DNA of 8,548 nt, from contig JANXZI010000036.1 in the NCBI GenBank assembly GCA_025355595.1, forward strand, positions 1 to 8,548. The letters run 5' to 3'. Below, in pieces: positions 5,626 through 8,548 of this stretch. The DNA is from Spartobacteria bacterium. Lineage in GTDB: Bacteria > Verrucomicrobiota > Verrucomicrobiia > Chthoniobacterales > Chthoniobacteraceae. A program made the translations under genes and the position numbers. Position 1 is the first letter of the stretch, and each line of letters starts with the position of its first letter. The notes beneath the pieces were generated by a model. It searched no databases. It was not told the origin of the DNA and saw nothing but the letters and a program-made list of their open reading frames with translations.

Positions 5626-8548
5626 ATGAGATCATTCCCCTTCCTCGCCACTTCCATCGTCGCGCTCGTCGCCTCCGCACATGCCCAGCAGGGCTCGCGG
5701 CTGGAGCTGAAAAAGGGTGATCACATTGCCATCGTCGGCAGCGGGCTGGCGGATCGGCAGCAGCATCACGGCTGGCTGGAGTCGCTCATTCACAAGGCGA
5801 ATCCGGGGCTCGATCTCACGGTGCGGAATCTCGGTTTCGCGGCGGATGAGGTGAATGTGCATCCGCGCAGCGACGAGGTGCCGACGACGGATCAATTCCT
5901 GAACATGAAGCCCGGCACGACGACGCTGAAGGTGGGCAATACGGACGTGACCTACCACTGGGGGACGGATTTTCATGCGGATGTTATCCTCGCGTACTGG
6001 GGCTTCAACGAGTCGTTCAGGGGCGAGGCGGGCGTGAGTGATTTCAAGAAGGCGCTCGACGAGTATTTGAAGAACCTCGCCAAAGCGGACTACGGCAAAG
6101 GCAAGCCGCGCGTGGTGCTGCTCTCGCCGATCGCGCACGAGAATGTGAAGGATCCCGTGAACTATCCGGACGGCTCGGCGAACAACAAGAACCTCGCGCT
6201 CTACACGGCGGCGATGGCCGAGGTGGCGAAGGCGAACGGTGTGCAGTTTGTGGATCTTTTCGCGTCGTCGCAGGCGGCGTATGCGCAGGCGGCGAGGCCG
6301 CTCACGATCAATGGGGTGCATCTGAGCGAGGACGGCGACAAGGCGCTCGCGCCGGTGCAGTTCAAGGCGCTCTTCGGCAAGGACGCTCCGACTACGACCG
6401 ATCCCGCCGTGGAGAAAATCCGCGCGGCGGTGCTGGAGAAAAATGTGCAGTGGCACCACCGCTATCGCACCGTGGATCAGTTTAACATCTACGGCCAGCG
6501 CTCGCGCGGAAAATACGAGGGCGTGGACAACGCCACGATCCTCGGGCAGGAAATGGCCCAGCGGGATGTGAAGACGGTGAACCGCGACAAGGCTGTGTGG
6601 GCCGTGGCGAAGGGCGGCACTTTTTCCGTGGCGGACAACAACCTGCCGCCGGTGGATCCCACGCCGCCGAACCGCAAGGAACCCGTGCCCTACATGGACG
6701 GTGCGGAGGCTCTAAAGCACATCAAGGTGCCCGAGGGCTGCAAAGTGGAGTTCATCGCGTCGGAGGTGGAATTCCCCGAGCTGGTGAATCCCGTGCAAAT
6801 GAATTTCGACACGCGTGGGCGGCTGTGGGTCTCGGCGTGGCCGACGTATCCCGAGGCGACGCCGACGGACAAAAACATGGACAAGCTGCTCGTGTTCGAC
6901 ATTGACCCGAAGACCGGGAAATTCACGAAATGCACGACCTTCGCCGACGGGCTGAACTGCGCGACGGGCTTCCAACTTTATAAAGATGGCGTGCTCGTGA
7001 TGCAGTCGCCGGACATGTGGTTCATGCGCGACACGGATGGCGATGGGAAGGCCGACTGGAAAGAGCGCATCGTGCATGGTCTCGACGCGGCGGACTCGCA
7101 CCATGAGACGAATTCGATCTGCTACGAGCCGGGCGGCGCGGTGTATTTCAGCGACGGCGTTTTCCATCGCACCAATGTCGAGACGCTGAACGGCCCCGTG
7201 CGCAATGTGAACGGCGCAATCTATCGTTACGAGCCGCGCACGTCGAAGTTCGAGCGCCATGTGCCGTACGGCTTCGCGAATCCGCACGGGCGCGTTTTTG
7301 ACTACTGGGGCAACGATCTGATCACCGACGCGACCGGCAATGCGAACTACTTCGGCCCGGCCTTCAGCGGGCACCTCGACAGCGGCGCGCATCCCGGGAT
7401 GCAGCAGTTCTGGAACCGTCCGTCGCGGCCGACGCCTGGCACGAACATTCTTTCGAGCCGGCATTTTCCCGACGACTGGCAGGGGCAGTTCCTGAACACG
7501 AATGTGATCAGCTTCCAGGGCATCTTCCGCGCGAAAATCACGGAGGAAGGATCGGCGATCAAAGGCGAGACGCTGGAGCCGCTCGTAGATGGTGACGTGA
7601 AGGCGAATCCGAACTTCCGCCCGAGCGGCATCGCCGTCGCGCCGGATGGCTCGCTGTATTTCATGGACTGGTCGCAGATGCTCATCGGCCACTTGCAGCA
7701 TCACCTGCGCGACCCGAATCGCGACCACCAGCACGGGCGCATCTACCGCATCACGTTTCCCGGTCGGCCGCTGCTGGTGCCGAAAAAGATCGCCGGCGAG
7801 AGCATTGAAAACCTGCTCGAGCTTTTGAAGGAGCATGAGGACAATGTCCGCCAGCGCGCGAAGATCGAACTCGACACGCACGACACCGCGAAGGTCATCG
7901 CCGCCGTGCAGAAATGGGAGAAGGCGCTCGATAAAAAGGACGCGACTTACGAGCACAACCGCCTCGAGGCGCTGTGGGTCCACCAGTGGCACAACATCGT
8001 GAATGTCGCGCTGCTGCACGACGTGCTGAAGTCGCCCGACGCCCGCGCCCGCGCGCAGGCCGTGCGCGTGCTCTGCTATTGGCGCGACCGCGTGCCCGGT
8101 GCGCTCGCGCTTTTGAAAATCGCCGCCGAGGACACTCACCCGCGCGTGCGGCTCGAAGCGGTTCGTGCCGCGAGTTTCTTCAACGGCAGCGACGTGGCCG
8201 CCGCGATGGACGTGGCCTACTCCGTCCTCAAGCGCGAGATGGATTATTACCTCGACTACACCTACGGGGAGACGCTCAAGCAGCTCCGCTCCATCGGCGG
8301 CGAATCCATCATGCCGACCGATCCCGCGATCGTCGCGAAGATGGTGGACCGGATGTCCGACGGCGACCTCGCGAAGGCACCCGGCAGCGAGCTGGTTTAC
8401 ATGACGCGCCTTGAGCGCAAGACGACCGACGCCGGCGGGCGCGACAAGGCGATCAACGAACTCGCGAAGCTGCACAAGACCGGTCGCGTGAGTGAAATCA
8501 TCTCCGTGCTCGGCAAGCTCGACGCGAAAGGCGGCCACGCTGCCGGTG
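5626..8548 (+). CDS. SGNH hydrolase / PVC-type membrane-bound dehydrogenase fusion, HEAT repeats (3' partial)
   Basis: An open frame of 974 codons from ATG 5626 to the right edge. Residues 1-20 are a signal peptide ending AHA before QQGS. Residues about 28-250 form an SGNH/GDSL-like domain: GDHIAIVGSGLADRQQHHGW (31-50), RNLGFAADE (67-75), YWGFNESF (124-131, the GxND-like block), SPIAHENV (167-174) and INGVHLSEDGD (228-238, the catalytic-His block). The classic GDS nucleophile motif is replaced by G-S-G, as this subfamily usually varies there. Residues about 360-712 match the 'putative membrane-bound dehydrogenase, Pirellula-Verrucomicrobium type' propeller (TIGR02604), with an EF-hand-like Ca loop DTDGDGKADWKE (469-480), PYGFANPHG (547-555) and RPSGIAVAPDGSLYFMDW (665-682). 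Helical HEAT-like repeats follow from about 720. Relatives end in a c-type cytochrome with CxxCH; it is absent here because the gene is cut by the window. Likely periplasmic electron-transfer or hydrolytic role, substrate unknown. The start is fixed by the signal peptide. Confidence 0.93.
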   Translation, partial: MRSFPFLATSIVALVASAHAQQGSRLELKKGDHIAIVGSGLADRQQHHGWLESLIHKANPGLDLTVRNLGFAADEVNVHPRSDEVPTTDQFLNMKPGTTTLKVGNTDVTYHWGTDFHADVILAYWGFNESFRGEAGVSDFKKALDEYLKNLAKADYGKGKPRVVLLSPIAHENVKDPVNYPDGSANNKNLALYTAAMAEVAKANGVQFVDLFASSQAAYAQAARPLTINGVHLSEDGDKALAPVQFKALFGKDAPTTTDPAVEKIRAAVLEKNVQWHHRYRTVDQFNIYGQRSRGKYEGVDNATILGQEMAQRDVKTVNRDKAVWAVAKGGTFSVADNNLPPVDPTPPNRKEPVPYMDGAEALKHIKVPEGCKVEFIASEVEFPELVNPVQMNFDTRGRLWVSAWPTYPEATPTDKNMDKLLVFDIDPKTGKFTKCTTFADGLNCATGFQLYKDGVLVMQSPDMWFMRDTDGDGKADWKERIVHGLDAADSHHETNSICYEPGGAVYFSDGVFHRTNVETLNGPVRNVNGAIYRYEPRTSKFERHVPYGFANPHGRVFDYWGNDLITDATGNANYFGPAFSGHLDSGAHPGMQQFWNRPSRPTPGTNILSSRHFPDDWQGQFLNTNVISFQGIFRAKITEEGSAIKGETLEPLVDGDVKANPNFRPSGIAVAPDGSLYFMDWSQMLIGHLQHHLRDPNRDHQHGRIYRITFPGRPLLVPKKIAGESIENLLELLKEHEDNVRQRAKIELDTHDTAKVIAAVQKWEKALDKKDATYEHNRLEALWVHQWHNIVNVALLHDVLKSPDARARAQAVRVLCYWRDRVPGALALLKIAAEDTHPRVRLEAVRAASFFNGSDVAAAMDVAYSVLKREMDYYLDYTYGETLKQLRSIGGESIMPTDPAIVAKMVDRMSDGDLAKAPGSELVYMTRLERKTTDAGGRDKAINELAKLHKTGRVSEIISVLGKLDAKGGHAAG

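Noticed and set aside
6712..8538. 608-codon open frame on the minus strand opposite the SGNH-dehydrogenase gene
   Set aside because: Its product is Arg/His/Val-rich with no domain motif, while the plus strand shows signal peptide, SGNH and propeller motifs throughout. It is an antisense shadow produced by GC-rich third codon positions.

Overview
The window looks like a GC-rich chromosome segment from the PVC superphylum, most likely Verrucomicrobiota and less likely Planctomycetota. This rests on protein families typical of those phyla: a DUF1501 protein with a Tat-like signal, a PQQ-type beta-propeller fused to a concanavalin-like domain, and a very long SGNH-hydrolase/'Pirellula-Verrucomicrobium type' dehydrogenase. 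None of the genes has a strong Shine-Dalgarno sequence. No rRNA, tRNA, CRISPR array or transposase was seen.

Layout. From about 5.35 kb leftwards, four genes lie on the minus strand: DUF1501 (3910-5346), then a 309-bp gap, a secreted PQQ-like beta-propeller protein of 843 aa (1069-3600), a small four-helix-bundle protein of the 23S rRNA-intervening-sequence family (540-1019), and the 5' part of a second PQQ-like beta-propeller gene (from 529 to the left edge). Divergently, a single large plus-strand gene begins at 5626 and runs off the right edge at 8548. Its product has a signal peptide, an SGNH domain, a beta-propeller-type dehydrogenase domain and the start of HEAT-like repeats. The expected C-terminal CxxCH cytochrome region lies outside the window.

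How the genes may work together. All the large products carry export signals, so the cluster probably encodes an envelope or periplasmic oxidative or hydrolytic system of the kind PVC bacteria carry in many copies. The substrate cannot be read from the sequence. The four-helix-bundle gene is the odd member: it is cytoplasmic, small, and wedged between two beta-propeller genes.

The most unusual points are three. (1) The left 213 bp form a 95-bp inverted duplication of the second PQQ gene. The arms differ at four bases in a codon-like pattern, and the junction is a 7-base microhomology that fits snap-back or template-switch joining. (2) The four-helix-bundle gene is bracketed by inverted copies of a GAATAAGAATA repeat, one of which forms its own stop codon. 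(3) A 140-bp imperfect dyad that may be a dispersed repeat lies between DUF1501 and the first PQQ gene. I see no convincing new defence or mobile system; point 2 is the best candidate for something under-described.
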